Source: UBA993 sp964436815
Lineage (GTDB): Bacteria; Bacillota; Dethiobacteria; DTU022
NCBI GenBank assembly: GCA_964436815.1
Contig: CAYTER010000075.1
Span: forward strand, 1 to 7,908
DNA: 7,908 bases
Direction: 5' to 3'
The notes beneath the pieces were generated by a model. It was not told where the DNA came from and did not search any database. It was given only the letters and a program-made list of their open reading frames with translations. Position numbers and translations under genes: made by a program. Below, in pieces: positions 1-5,260 of this stretch. Numbering within the stretch: position 1 is the first letter of the stretch; each line of letters starts with the position of its first letter.

Positions 1-30
1 AATAACACGGGGGGACGGTTCTTCTGTGTG
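1..30. repeat. Short GGGGAC-type dispersed repeat (copy 1)
   Basis: The stretch starts with ATAACAC, runs through GGGGGGACGGTTCTTC and closes with TGTGT, so that ACAC (5-8) and GTGT (26-29) form short inverted ends. From memory, GGGGACGGTTCTTCTGTGT-like sequences are scattered in many copies in Clostridia and other anaerobe genomes, often near IS200-like (Y1) transposases; I cannot confirm that here. A partly matching copy lies at 1884-1900 in the same orientation. No transposase is visible in the window. Confidence 0.45.
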
Positions 31-105
31 CCACCTGCACTTGCCATTTAGCCTCTGCAGGGATTGTGTCTGTCTTGCAGAATAAAAATTTGCCATGATA
101 AAAAA

Positions 106-141
106 CCTCTGTTCGAAGAAAATCAAATAAATTTCGAGAGG
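106..141 (+). promoter_or_regulatory. Possible leader hairpin covering the ribosome site of the PLP-enzyme gene
   Basis: CCTCT (106-110) can pair with AGAGG (137-141), and CGAA (114-117) with TTCG (133-136), leaving a 3-nt bulge and an AT-rich loop. AGAGG is the core of the ribosome site GAGAGGAAG that serves the ATG at 152, so the fold would hide it. The pairing is visible in the sequence, but a regulatory role is inferred. It requires transcription to start upstream of about 105. A weak TTGCAG (75-80) with a TAAAAA-like -10 near 99 would start too late to include the whole left arm, so the case is open. Confidence 0.3.
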
Positions 142-151
142 AAGTTAAGCC

Positions 152-1209
152 ATGAATCCCGCGGATGTAGAAAAATTATTTAAAGGAATACCAAGAAAAA
201 ATATCTGTTTTCTGCCTACCCCGCTCCATAAGCTGGAAAATATCTCAAGAATCTATGGCGTAGATATTTATATGAAAAGGGATGATTTAACCGGACCTAA
301 TCCATTTGGCGGTAATAAGACAAGAAAACTTGAGTTTATCATTGCCAGTGCATTACAGGAGAATATTGAATACATCATATCATCAGGCGGATACCAATCA
401 AACTCAAGCATGCAGCTCGTTGCCTTTTGCAGGATTTTTGGAATAAAACCTATATTATACCTGGCAGATGTCATAAACCAGGGGGTGCCGGATGAATATA
501 AGGGAAACCTGCTTCTTAATAAAATCATGGGCAGCGAAATTAATTTTGTTTTGAAAGATTATGAAGGGCCTGATATAAGCCCCCTGTGGGATAAAATGAA
601 GTATTTATGCGATATACGGAAAAAAGAACTTCAAAACAAAGGATATAAAGTGCGGGTATTACCCAGTGGGGTAGTTGATCCTGAAGGCCTGATTTCATAT
701 GTTCTAGCATTCAAAGAAGTATTCGAGCAGGGAGAACGCAACGGTCTTTTGTTTGACCACCTCTACCATACTACCGGAACAGGTGGCTCATTACCAGGAT
801 TGATCGCCGGTAAAATAATGTTAGATTCAGATGTGAAAATTACATCCATCGCGTGTAATCCATATGGGCCAGATGATATCTGCAGTGAAGACATCATCTT
901 CGAAAGAACAGAAACAGTTTTTAAACAACTAAACGTTGAAATCCCCGACCGCTCTAAAATCTTAAATGAGATCCATATCGATCAAAACTATTTTGGTGAA
1001 GGCTATGGCATACCAACTGATGACGCGACTTTGGCCATCCGGGAGCTTGCCCGTGAAGAAGGTATTTTCATTGATCCAGTCTACACAGGCAAAGGTTTTG
1101 CCGGCCTGCTGGATCATATCAGAAAAGGAAAGATTCCACCTGGCAGTAAAGTTGTATTCCTGCACACAGGTGGAAGCGGGGCTTTATTCAGTGAAGTTGG
1201 ATTGACTGG
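152..1209 (+). CDS. PLP-dependent D-cysteine desulfhydrase / ACC deaminase family enzyme (3' end lost in gap)
   Basis: This is a fold-type II pyridoxal-phosphate enzyme. Characterised members break down D-cysteine to pyruvate, sulfide and ammonia, or 1-aminocyclopropane-1-carboxylate to 2-oxobutyrate and ammonia. The Schiff-base lysine is K56 in GGNKTRK. QSN at 82-84 gives the serine that faces the substrate in this family. TGTGG (208-212) is the phosphate-binding loop, YGIPT (285-289) carries the family's active-site tyrosine region, and DPVYTGKG (308-315) and HTGGSGALF (338-346) are C-terminal signatures. The ATG at 152 follows GAGAGGAAG with good spacing. 352 complete codons are visible before the run of N. 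Relatives are about 330-345 residues, so only a few residues and the stop are probably missing. The open frame appears to continue past the gap to 1396, but that part is antisense to the transporter gene and is not real. One oddity is that the usual QSNH is QSNS here (S85), so the exact substrate is uncertain. A transporter gene converges on it, which is weak support for amino-acid catabolism. Confidence 0.85.
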
Positions 1210-1309
1210 NNNNNNNNNNNNNNNNNNNNNNNNNNNNNNNNNNNNNNNNNNNNNNNNNNNNNNNNNNNNNNNNNNNNNNNNNNNNNNNNNNNNNNNNNNN
1301 NNNNNNNNN
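1210..1309. other. Assembly gap (100 N)
   Basis: This is a run of exactly 100 unknown bases, the conventional filler for a scaffold gap of unknown size. It cuts the 3' ends of the two convergent genes. The transporter alone lacks roughly 160 residues compared with its family, so the true missing length must be at least about 500 bp if both genes are intact. Protein predictions spanning the N run are artefacts. Confidence 0.98.
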
Positions 1310-1698
1310 CCTATTATGGCCCAATCAAAGCGGGTAACTTTTTCTTTCAGGAACCAGGCCCCGAGGAGGGCTGCAAAAACCGGAACCGTATACTGAAGCA
1401 AAATGGCGTTCGCGACTGTAGTTATTTTTGCTGCCGCTACAAACAGAATCATTGTAGCAGAGTAGGCGACAGCGCCGGCTATCTGAGGAAAAGACCAGGT
1501 AAAGCGCAGATTTTTATTTAAAATGAAAATCATTAAGAGGGCTGCGATACCGCTGCGTATTCCGGCTATCGTCAGCGGGTTAAGATCGATGATTTTAATA
1601 AATAATCCACCGGTACTCCATAAAACAGCGGCAACAAAAACGTAGAGAATAGCGCGGCTTCTTGTTAAAGATGTTCCTTCCAGGAGCGCTGTTACCAA
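1310..1698 (-). CDS. EamA/DMT-superfamily transporter, N-terminal half (3' end lost in gap)
   Basis: The visible 129 residues match the first half of a 10-helix drug/metabolite transporter (EamA repeat). Helix 1 includes AILYVFVAAVLWSTGGLF, with the typical W-S-T/S-G-G motif. Next comes the PLTIAGIRSGIAALLM segment, where an arginine in helix 2 is typical. The helix with ATMILFVAAAKITTVANAIL follows, then LQYTVPVFAALLGAWFLKEKV, the characteristic end of the first repeat. The protein would sit in the cytoplasmic membrane and export or import small metabolites, often amino acids; the substrate cannot be predicted. I place the start at the TTG ending at 1698 because GGAGG (1706-1710) lies 7 nt upstream. 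A longer frame from a TTG at 1722 would put that ribosome site inside the coding sequence and has no site of its own. The family is about 290-300 residues, so over half is missing in the gap. The gene converges on the PLP-enzyme gene and may share a physiological theme with it. Confidence 0.85.
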
Positions 1699-1755
1699 TA
1701 TTAGTCCTCCGGGAATCGGCAAATATATTGGCAGGAAAACTTATTTACCAATATA
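1695..1755 (-). repeat. Three CCAATAT/ATATTGG elements at promoter, leader and start codon of the transporter gene
   Basis: Reading the minus strand, TATATTGG occurs at 1755-1748, its perfect 8-nt inverse CCAATATA at 1731-1724, and ATATTGG again at 1701-1695. The last copy contains the TTG start codon. The two outer copies share the 10-nt direct repeat ATATTGGTAA. The outer element overlaps the predicted -10 box. In the mRNA, the middle element could pair with the third (7 bp plus a G-U) and leave the GGAGG in the loop. This may be an operator with several half-sites, or a leader hairpin that blocks initiation. Confidence 0.4.
1706..1710 (-). promoter_or_regulatory. Ribosome-binding site fixing a TTG start for the DMT transporter
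   Basis: GGAGG on the minus strand is followed by 7 nt and then TTG (1698-1696). This is better placed than any site near the upstream TTG at 1722 and decides the start of the transporter gene. Confidence 0.7.
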
Positions 1756-1778
1756 ACATGGAAAGATTTAACGGGCAA
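1750..1778 (-). promoter_or_regulatory. Predicted promoter of the DMT transporter gene
   Basis: On the minus strand, TTGCCC (1778-1773) is separated by 17 nt from TATATT (1755-1750), which differs from TATAAT at one position and is preceded by an extended TG-n element (1758-1756). Transcription would start near 1743, giving a leader of about 45 nt before the TTG start at 1698. The -10 box lies within the first of the three ATATTGG elements. Confidence 0.5.
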
Positions 1779-1883
1779 TTGCAGGGAAAATGAAGCCTCA
1801 CCCTTCCTAATGAAAACGGAACAGCTCATCAGCCAACCGTTAAACTACTTCTCTTATTTTAAGCTTCCCAATCCACTCTTCTG

Positions 1884-1900
1884 ATAACACAAGGGGACAG
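1884..1900. repeat. Partial GGGGAC-type repeat (copy 2)
   Basis: ATAACACAAGGGGACAG matches positions 2-18 at 14 of 17 bases in the same orientation, but the TTCTTCTGTGT half of the first copy is not recognisable here. It sits just downstream of the cyclophilin-like gene. Together with copy 1 it brackets the PLP-enzyme/transporter block. Confidence 0.35.
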
Positions 1901-1921
1901 CAGACTATGTTCATAAACAGT

Positions 1922-2299
1922 CTAACCTCTTTCTGCCTCCAATCTGATCGTGTTACCATCAGATACTTTCTTCCACAGTGCAGGGGATCCGCTAAAACGC
2001 CCAATCAGGTTAACCGGGCTGGCCGGTTTAATTTCATTAGCAGTTGAGGCGGGAGTTTTGCCAAAAAATATGCAGAAGCAGTTGCCTTCAGGCCAGTAGG
2101 CCAGATCACCTTCCTGGACAACACTGACTGCATTTTCTGGTCCAGTCTTGACCGGAATGGCAAAGTAGATTTCGTCGCCCCAAGTACTTGCCACTGCATT
2201 AAGCGGCAGCGCATCCCAAATCATGGCTGCGGTGTTTGAGTCATTTAGTTCTGCCTCCATCTGTACTGTTTCGGTTTTAATCATTATCTTTTTCAACAC
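1922..2299 (-). CDS. Cyclophilin-like fold protein of the TM1367 / DUF369 type
   Basis: This small cytoplasmic protein of about 125 residues matches the TM1367-like cyclophilin-fold family as I remember it. The signs are an N-terminal beta-strand region, the conserved WGDEIYF block in the middle, the EGDLAYWPEG segment leading into FFGKTPAS, and a C-terminal PASPVNLIGRF block. The family has a cyclophilin-like beta-barrel, but isomerase activity is not established for it and the cellular role is unknown. The longest frame begins with GTG at 2305, but GAGAGGAG lies directly against that codon. The GTG at 2299 or the TTG at 2296 has correct spacing, and I chose 2299. The stop is TAG. The gene begins less than 30 nt after the stop of the flavoprotein gene on the same strand, so the two are almost certainly cotranscribed. 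Length and motifs look intact. Confidence 0.82.
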   Translation of the reverse strand: MLKKIMIKTETVQMEAELNDSNTAAMIWDALPLNAVASTWGDEIYFAIPVKTGPENAVSVVQEGDLAYWPEGNCFCIFFGKTPASTANEIKPASPVNLIGRFSGSPALWKKVSDGNTIRLEAERG

Positions 2300-2326
2300 T
2301 GCCACTCCTCTCCGGCCATTCCCAGC

Positions 2327-3133
2327 CTAAGCGCTTTTTTCGTCTCTATTATTTTGTTCTTTTTTAGCCATATTTTTCATCATATTATCGAAGTATTTAC
2401 CGACAACTTTTTTAAATGGGTTTAGTTTAACATCGTAATAGTAATCTGAATTAAACCAACCATTTTTCTCGAAATATTTTTTATCAGATTCCAGGACCTC
2501 ATCAAAATATTGCATTGAAGTGCGCGTTATTCTAAAAATCATTAACCTGAATAAAGATGGTGATCTGGGCTGATCATGCTGAAGCGCTTTTAAAAAACGT
2601 TCAGCGGCATCCTTAGTTAAGAGATTGTTTTTCTCTTCTATTTTTTTGCTTAACCCTTTTTTGGGGTAAATTCCGCCTGTTAAAACAGTTCCTTTTACGA
2701 CATTCATCCCCCAAAATTCCATCACTTCATTAATATATTTTGCTACATTTTTCCCCCCGTATACGCCCTGAACAATGATGGGCAGACATATTCTTCCAAA
2801 TAACCGTGGGCGGTGAAAAATAAATGCCAGTCGATCGAATAAATCTTTTAAAATCCCGGGAACAGATAAGGAATAATTCGGAACGACAAATATTACACCA
2901 TCTGACTGCTCAAGCTTTTCGGCGATGATTTTTACATCGTCCTCTTTTAGCGGGCAACTTGAACTGCCAATCGCCAAACAGTTACAACACCCTTTACATC
3001 TGTTTATGTCATATTTGCTTAATGCAACTAAATCAACAGCGGTAGTTTCGCTGATCAATTTGCTGATTTGCTCAGCTGCTTCATTCGTAAAACCATTTCG
3101 ATAGCTTGCATCAATAATCAATACCTTTTTCAT
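2327..3133 (-). CDS. Iron-sulfur flavoprotein-type NAD(P)H-dependent oxidoreductase
   Basis: This is a flavodoxin-fold protein of the NADPH-dependent FMN reductase / iron-sulfur flavoprotein group, numbered here from the ATG at 3133. The first strand KVLIIDAS is followed by the FMN-phosphate loop SYRNGFTNE (about 10-18). A compact cysteine motif follows as C46-x2-C49-x2-C52-x7-C60, which fits the CX2CX2CX4-7C motif that holds a 4Fe-4S cluster in iron-sulfur flavoproteins. The stretch GVIFVVPNYSLSVPGILKDLFDR (about 82-104) is the conserved second flavin region. The last 80 or so residues form a basic, aromatic-rich extension beyond the core fold. It probably passes electrons from ferredoxin or NAD(P)H through the cluster and FMN to an unknown acceptor; the partner is not visible. 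A TTG two codons upstream (3139) is possible, but the AAGGGTG ribosome site fits the ATG better. The gene leads an operon with the cyclophilin-like gene. Confidence 0.85.
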   Translation of the reverse strand: MKKVLIIDASYRNGFTNEAAEQISKLISETTAVDLVALSKYDINRCKGCCNCLAIGSSSCPLKEDDVKIIAEKLEQSDGVIFVVPNYSLSVPGILKDLFDRLAFIFHRPRLFGRICLPIIVQGVYGGKNVAKYINEVMEFWGMNVVKGTVLTGGIYPKKGLSKKIEEKNNLLTKDAAERFLKALQHDQPRSPSLFRLMIFRITRTSMQYFDEVLESDKKYFEKNGWFNSDYYYDVKLNPFKKVVGKYFDNMMKNMAKKEQNNRDEKSA

Positions 3134-3172
3134 ATCCAAGCACCCTTTTCCACAATGTGATCACCTTATGCA

Positions 3173-3201
3173 ACAATAGCAAAGAGCTAATCGCAAATCA
3201 A
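3173..3201 (-). promoter_or_regulatory. Predicted promoter of the flavoprotein operon
   Basis: On the minus strand, TTGATT (3201-3196) and TATTGT (3178-3173) are separated by 17 nt, with TGC directly before the -10 box (extended -10). The start would be near 3166, some 33 nt before the ATG. An 8-bp palindrome, GTGATCAC (3157-3164), lies just downstream and could be a small operator or chance. Each hexamer matches consensus at 4 of 6 positions. Confidence 0.4.
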
Positions 3202-3328
3202 CAAAAAAGAACCATCCAATGCCACCAATCTGCAACCATGCTCCTGGTAGGCAGGTTTAAAAATTAATATCAGACTGCTGGTCATTTAGACCTTATATGC
3301 ATCTTAGTAAATATGAAATATTTGAGGG

Positions 3329-3601
3329 TTAAAAGAGATCACTGTGGGTGCCGGTACGAGTTAGCGATAATGTCTTAATGTCCTTTTCAATCTTATATAT
3401 GAGCAGCCAGTCAGGTGTTAAATGGCATTCTCTATGCCCGGCATAATCGCCTAAAAGAGGATGGTCGAGATAATTTTGAGGAAGTGCCTTCTCTTGAACC
3501 AGAAGATTTAGGACTTCCTTGAGAAGCAAAATATCGTATCCCCTTTTTGCAATGGCTTTATAGTCTTTTTTAAACCTGCTGGAGTATCTGATCTTAAGCA
3601 T
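3329..3601 (-). CDS. yafQ: YafQ-type mRNA interferase toxin (RelE superfamily)
   Basis: This 90-residue toxin is expected to cut mRNA in the ribosomal A site when freed from its antitoxin. Motifs align closely with E. coli YafQ (92 residues): KIRYSSRFKKDYK at the N-terminus, H47 before the GDYAGHRECH block, H60, D64 in TPDWLLIY, R82, and the terminal GTHSDLF with H86 and F90. These match, with small offsets, the residues reported as important in YafQ (H50, H63, D67, H87, F91), so the active site looks complete. The ATG start overlaps the last 8 nt of the antitoxin gene (3594-3601), typical of translational coupling. A GGAAGA upstream, inside the antitoxin gene, may serve as its ribosome site. 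An AT-only inverted repeat just past the stop (3309-3323) is too weak to call a terminator. Confidence 0.92.
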   Translation of the reverse strand: MLKIRYSSRFKKDYKAIAKRGYDILLLKEVLNLLVQEKALPQNYLDHPLLGDYAGHRECHLTPDWLLIYKIEKDIKTLSLTRTGTHSDLF

Positions 3602-3863
3602 TTAGATCTTCCATTAATTCATTGACACTGTCAAAAGTTTTACTCATATTGCGGTTTTTGTTGACATCATCTATTGCAGATAAGGTTTCTGCATTGGGTT
3701 TGTCGATTCGGAGTTCAAAAGGAATCCCACCGTAGCGAACAGAGTAGCGCAAAAACATATTCATCGCAGTAGACATATTAAGACCAAGTTCATTAAATAT
3801 GTTTTCAGCTTTGCGCTTTAATTCCTCATCAACGCGAATATTAATATTAGTTGTGGTAGCCAT
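3594..3863 (-). CDS. dinJ: DinJ/RelB-type antitoxin
   Basis: This 89-residue antitoxin neutralises the YafQ-type toxin by wrapping it with its C-terminal part, and represses its own operon through the N-terminal ribbon-helix-helix. The DNA-binding strand is NINIRVDEELK (about 6-16), the helices run through AENIFNELGLNMSTAMNMFLRYSV, and GGIPFEL (about 45-51) is the hallmark of the DinJ/RelB family. The rest, NAETLSAIDDVNKNRN and SVNELMEDLNA, is the acidic toxin-binding tail. The ATG is preceded by AAAGGAG at 8 nt spacing. It is the first gene of the pair and transcription is leftward, divergent from the TetR operon. Such pairs are often mobile and stress-responsive; nothing here shows how recently it arrived. 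Confidence 0.92.
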   Translation of the reverse strand: MATTTNINIRVDEELKRKAENIFNELGLNMSTAMNMFLRYSVRYGGIPFELRIDKPNAETLSAIDDVNKNRNMSKTFDSVNELMEDLNA

Positions 3864-3883
3864 AATAACAACTCCTTTCTATG

Positions 3884-3917
3884 ATTATATTGTAAAGCAA
3901 TAATAGTAACTTGTAAA
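3884..3917 (-). promoter_or_regulatory. Predicted promoter/operator of the toxin-antitoxin operon
   Basis: On the minus strand, a perfect TATAAT (3889-3884) directly follows one copy of TTTACAA (3896-3890). A second copy of TTTACAA lies at 3917-3911. The two copies start exactly 21 bp apart, two helical turns, so they would sit on the same DNA face, as expected for cooperative binding by ribbon-helix-helix dimers. No -35 box stands 16-18 nt from the TATAAT, and a start from it would leave a leader of only about 14 nt, so the promoter call is tentative. Confidence 0.4.
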
Positions 3918-3973
3918 TACATTAAGCATATAAATTTTGCGTTGTTATTACATGGTCGATTAAATTCTTTTAC

Positions 3974-4002
3974 TTGACTAAAAAAATAAAATATTTTAAA
4001 CT
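3974..4002 (+). promoter_or_regulatory. Predicted promoter of the TetR operon
   Basis: TTGACT (3974-3979) and TAAACT (3997-4002) are separated by 17 nt, which puts the start near 4009, inside the inverted repeat at 4007-4022. The -35 box matches consensus at 5 of 6 positions and the -10 box at 4 of 6. Confidence 0.5.
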
Positions 4003-4006
4003 TATG

Positions 4007-4022
4007 TCAGTCAACCGACTGA
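4007..4022. promoter_or_regulatory. Inverted repeat, probable TetR operator
   Basis: TCAGTC-AACC-GACTGA is a 16-bp site with perfect 6-bp arms around a 4-bp centre. It covers the predicted transcription start and ends 14 nt before the tetR ATG. TetR-family repressors usually bind short palindromes in just this position and repress their own gene. If so, the whole four-gene operon would be induced by the regulator's ligand. Confidence 0.55.
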
Positions 4023-4036
4023 ATAAGAGGTGAATT

Positions 4037-4666
4037 ATGAGATCTGACTATCAGGCCAAAAACAATATCATCCAGGCAGCGAGAACTGTCGTTAGTGAAC
4101 TAGGCGTTCAGAAAGCCACTTTACGGGCTATTGCTAAGAAAGCCGATATTAGTATCGGCACCCTCTACTATTATTACCCAACAAAAAACGGCTTGCTCTA
4201 CGACATCATCGATTCACACACCAGCGAATCTTATGCTATTGCTGAATCTTTTAAGAAAGACAAAGTTTTAGAAGAGATTGGGGAACAGGGTTTAAATGAT
4301 TACCTGGTTACAAAAATTCTAGAACGGATTAATGGTGTTGAAGATAACCTTATTCTATTTTATTTGATCCAGGAAGCAATAATGGGCAATGAAGATATCA
4401 AAGAAAACATCCAGAAGAAGTACAAGTTATGGATCGACTCTATTGACACCATTGTAACCAAAGTATTCAAAGTGCCTCAATCGAAAACAAGCCGGGCAAC
4501 TGCCATGATCATCAACGCAGCAATAGATGGTTTCATGCTCTATAAACTGCTCGGGATTGAAGAAGAAGATATCACCGCTGAGTTAGAAGAAGTAGGCCGT
4601 TTAATGCTGATGGCCAAATTTGAAAAATATGCAGACAGAATCAATAAAGGGAAAGGTGGCTACTGA
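4037..4666 (+). CDS. TetR/AcrR-family transcriptional regulator
   Basis: This 209-residue, one-component repressor has an N-terminal helix-turn-helix. NNIIQAARTVVSELG (about 9-23) is helix 1. ATLRAIAKKADISIGTLYYYYPTKNGLLYDII (about 27-58) contains the recognition helix and the YxxYPTKxxLL signature that follows it. The remainder is a helical ligand-binding and dimerisation domain with no family-wide sequence conservation, so the inducer cannot be named. The ATG is preceded by GAGG(TGA) at 6 nt. It is the first gene of the operon. Its stop (4664-4666) is followed after 2 nt by the TTG start of the next gene, which suggests translational coupling. The likely target is the palindrome at 4007-4022. 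TetR proteins in front of CoA-transferase or CoA-ligase genes often sense acyl-CoA or the imported acid, a reasonable but unproven guess here. Confidence 0.92.
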   Translation: MRSDYQAKNNIIQAARTVVSELGVQKATLRAIAKKADISIGTLYYYYPTKNGLLYDIIDSHTSESYAIAESFKKDKVLEEIGEQGLNDYLVTKILERINGVEDNLILFYLIQEAIMGNEDIKENIQKKYKLWIDSIDTIVTKVFKVPQSKTSRATAMIINAAIDGFMLYKLLGIEEEDITAELEEVGRLMLMAKFEKYADRINKGKGGY

Positions 4667-4668
4667 TC

Positions 4669-5238
4669 TTGACCGGAGTCTATCAAACTGAACCGGGAAC
4701 CGTGGATTGGGAACAATTGAAAAAAGAGCTGATGGAGCAGCCCAAGGAAGTGCTCATTGAGTTGATTAACGCCTGGGCAAAGAATTACTGGAGTAACCAG
4801 GGTTACTGGATGCTTTTTACCGAACGGGATTTTGGCACTGATCATGCTGCCCGCCTTGATCAAGAAATATGGGAGCATATGGCCAAGACACAGGCCCACC
4901 GCCTGATTAAAACCTTTAAGCTCGGTAACGATATCCAGGCTCTGGCAACAGTCCTGAAATACTGTGCCGCCCAGTGGGTTACGGCCGGCTTTGAATGGGA
5001 ATTTCTCGAAATAACCGACAAGAAGATTGTCATGCAGGTTAATAAATGCCCCATGGGTACTTTCAGGGACAGCCTGAACCTCCCCCTCTTTCCCTGCAAA
5101 CTTGGTGCCCCTTCGTTATATATCTCACTCGCTACAACGGTCAATGAAAAGTTTAAAACCAGCTGCCTGCACGCTCACCCCGACGAGAGGATTGAAGGGG
5201 TGATGTGCAAATGGGAATTTATACTTGAAGATAATTAG
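4669..5238 (+). CDS. Uncharacterised cysteine-containing protein (DUF6125-like)
   Basis: This is a soluble 189-residue protein with no signal peptide or membrane helix. It resembles, from memory, a Clostridia family listed as DUF6125; I cannot check this. Helical N-terminal half: LKKELMEQPKEVLIELINAWAKNYW, then an aromatic patch NYWSNQGYWMLFTERDFG (about 39-56), then a helical QEIWEHMAKTQAHRLIKTF and ALATVLKYCAAQW. The C-terminal half alternates short strands with conserved-looking cysteines and histidines: C127 in NKCPMGTFR, C143 in LFPCK, C166-x-H168-x-H170 in SCLHAHPDE, and C180 in GVMCKWEF. That layout is reminiscent of the L-2-amino-thiazoline-4-carboxylate hydrolase-like fold and could bind a metal or act as a cysteine hydrolase; both ideas are inference. 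The start is TTG at 4669, with AAGGTGG 9 nt upstream. It lies between the regulator and the CoA-transferase genes, so it probably acts in the same pathway. Confidence 0.75.
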   Translation: MTGVYQTEPGTVDWEQLKKELMEQPKEVLIELINAWAKNYWSNQGYWMLFTERDFGTDHAARLDQEIWEHMAKTQAHRLIKTFKLGNDIQALATVLKYCAAQWVTAGFEWEFLEITDKKIVMQVNKCPMGTFRDSLNLPLFPCKLGAPSLYISLATTVNEKFKTSCLHAHPDERIEGVMCKWEFILEDN

Positions 5239-5260
5239 CCAAGGAGGAGTAATTTAATTA

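Noticed and set aside
1210..1396. Continuation of the PLP-enzyme reading frame across the N run to 1396
   Set aside because: The frame is open only because N cannot encode a stop. The sequence after the gap is the antisense of the EamA transporter, whose protein is clearly recognisable on the minus strand.
1699..1722. Longer N-terminus of the transporter starting at the TTG at 1722
   Set aside because: The extra residues would be encoded across the GGAGG ribosome site, and no ribosome site precedes 1722.
1902..1923. AGACT...AGTCT inverted repeat at the stop of the cyclophilin-like gene as a terminator
   Set aside because: Only 5 bp pair cleanly, with inner mismatches, and no T-run follows on the minus strand.
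3309..3323. AAATAT-GAA-ATATTT hairpin after the toxin gene as a terminator
   Set aside because: The stem is 6 bp of A-T pairs only, with a 3-nt loop and no T-run in the right place, so it is too weak to call.
4660..5144. Antisense frames over the unknown 189-residue gene
   Set aside because: The sense frame has a ribosome site, operon spacing and a recognisable family pattern; the antisense products show no domain.
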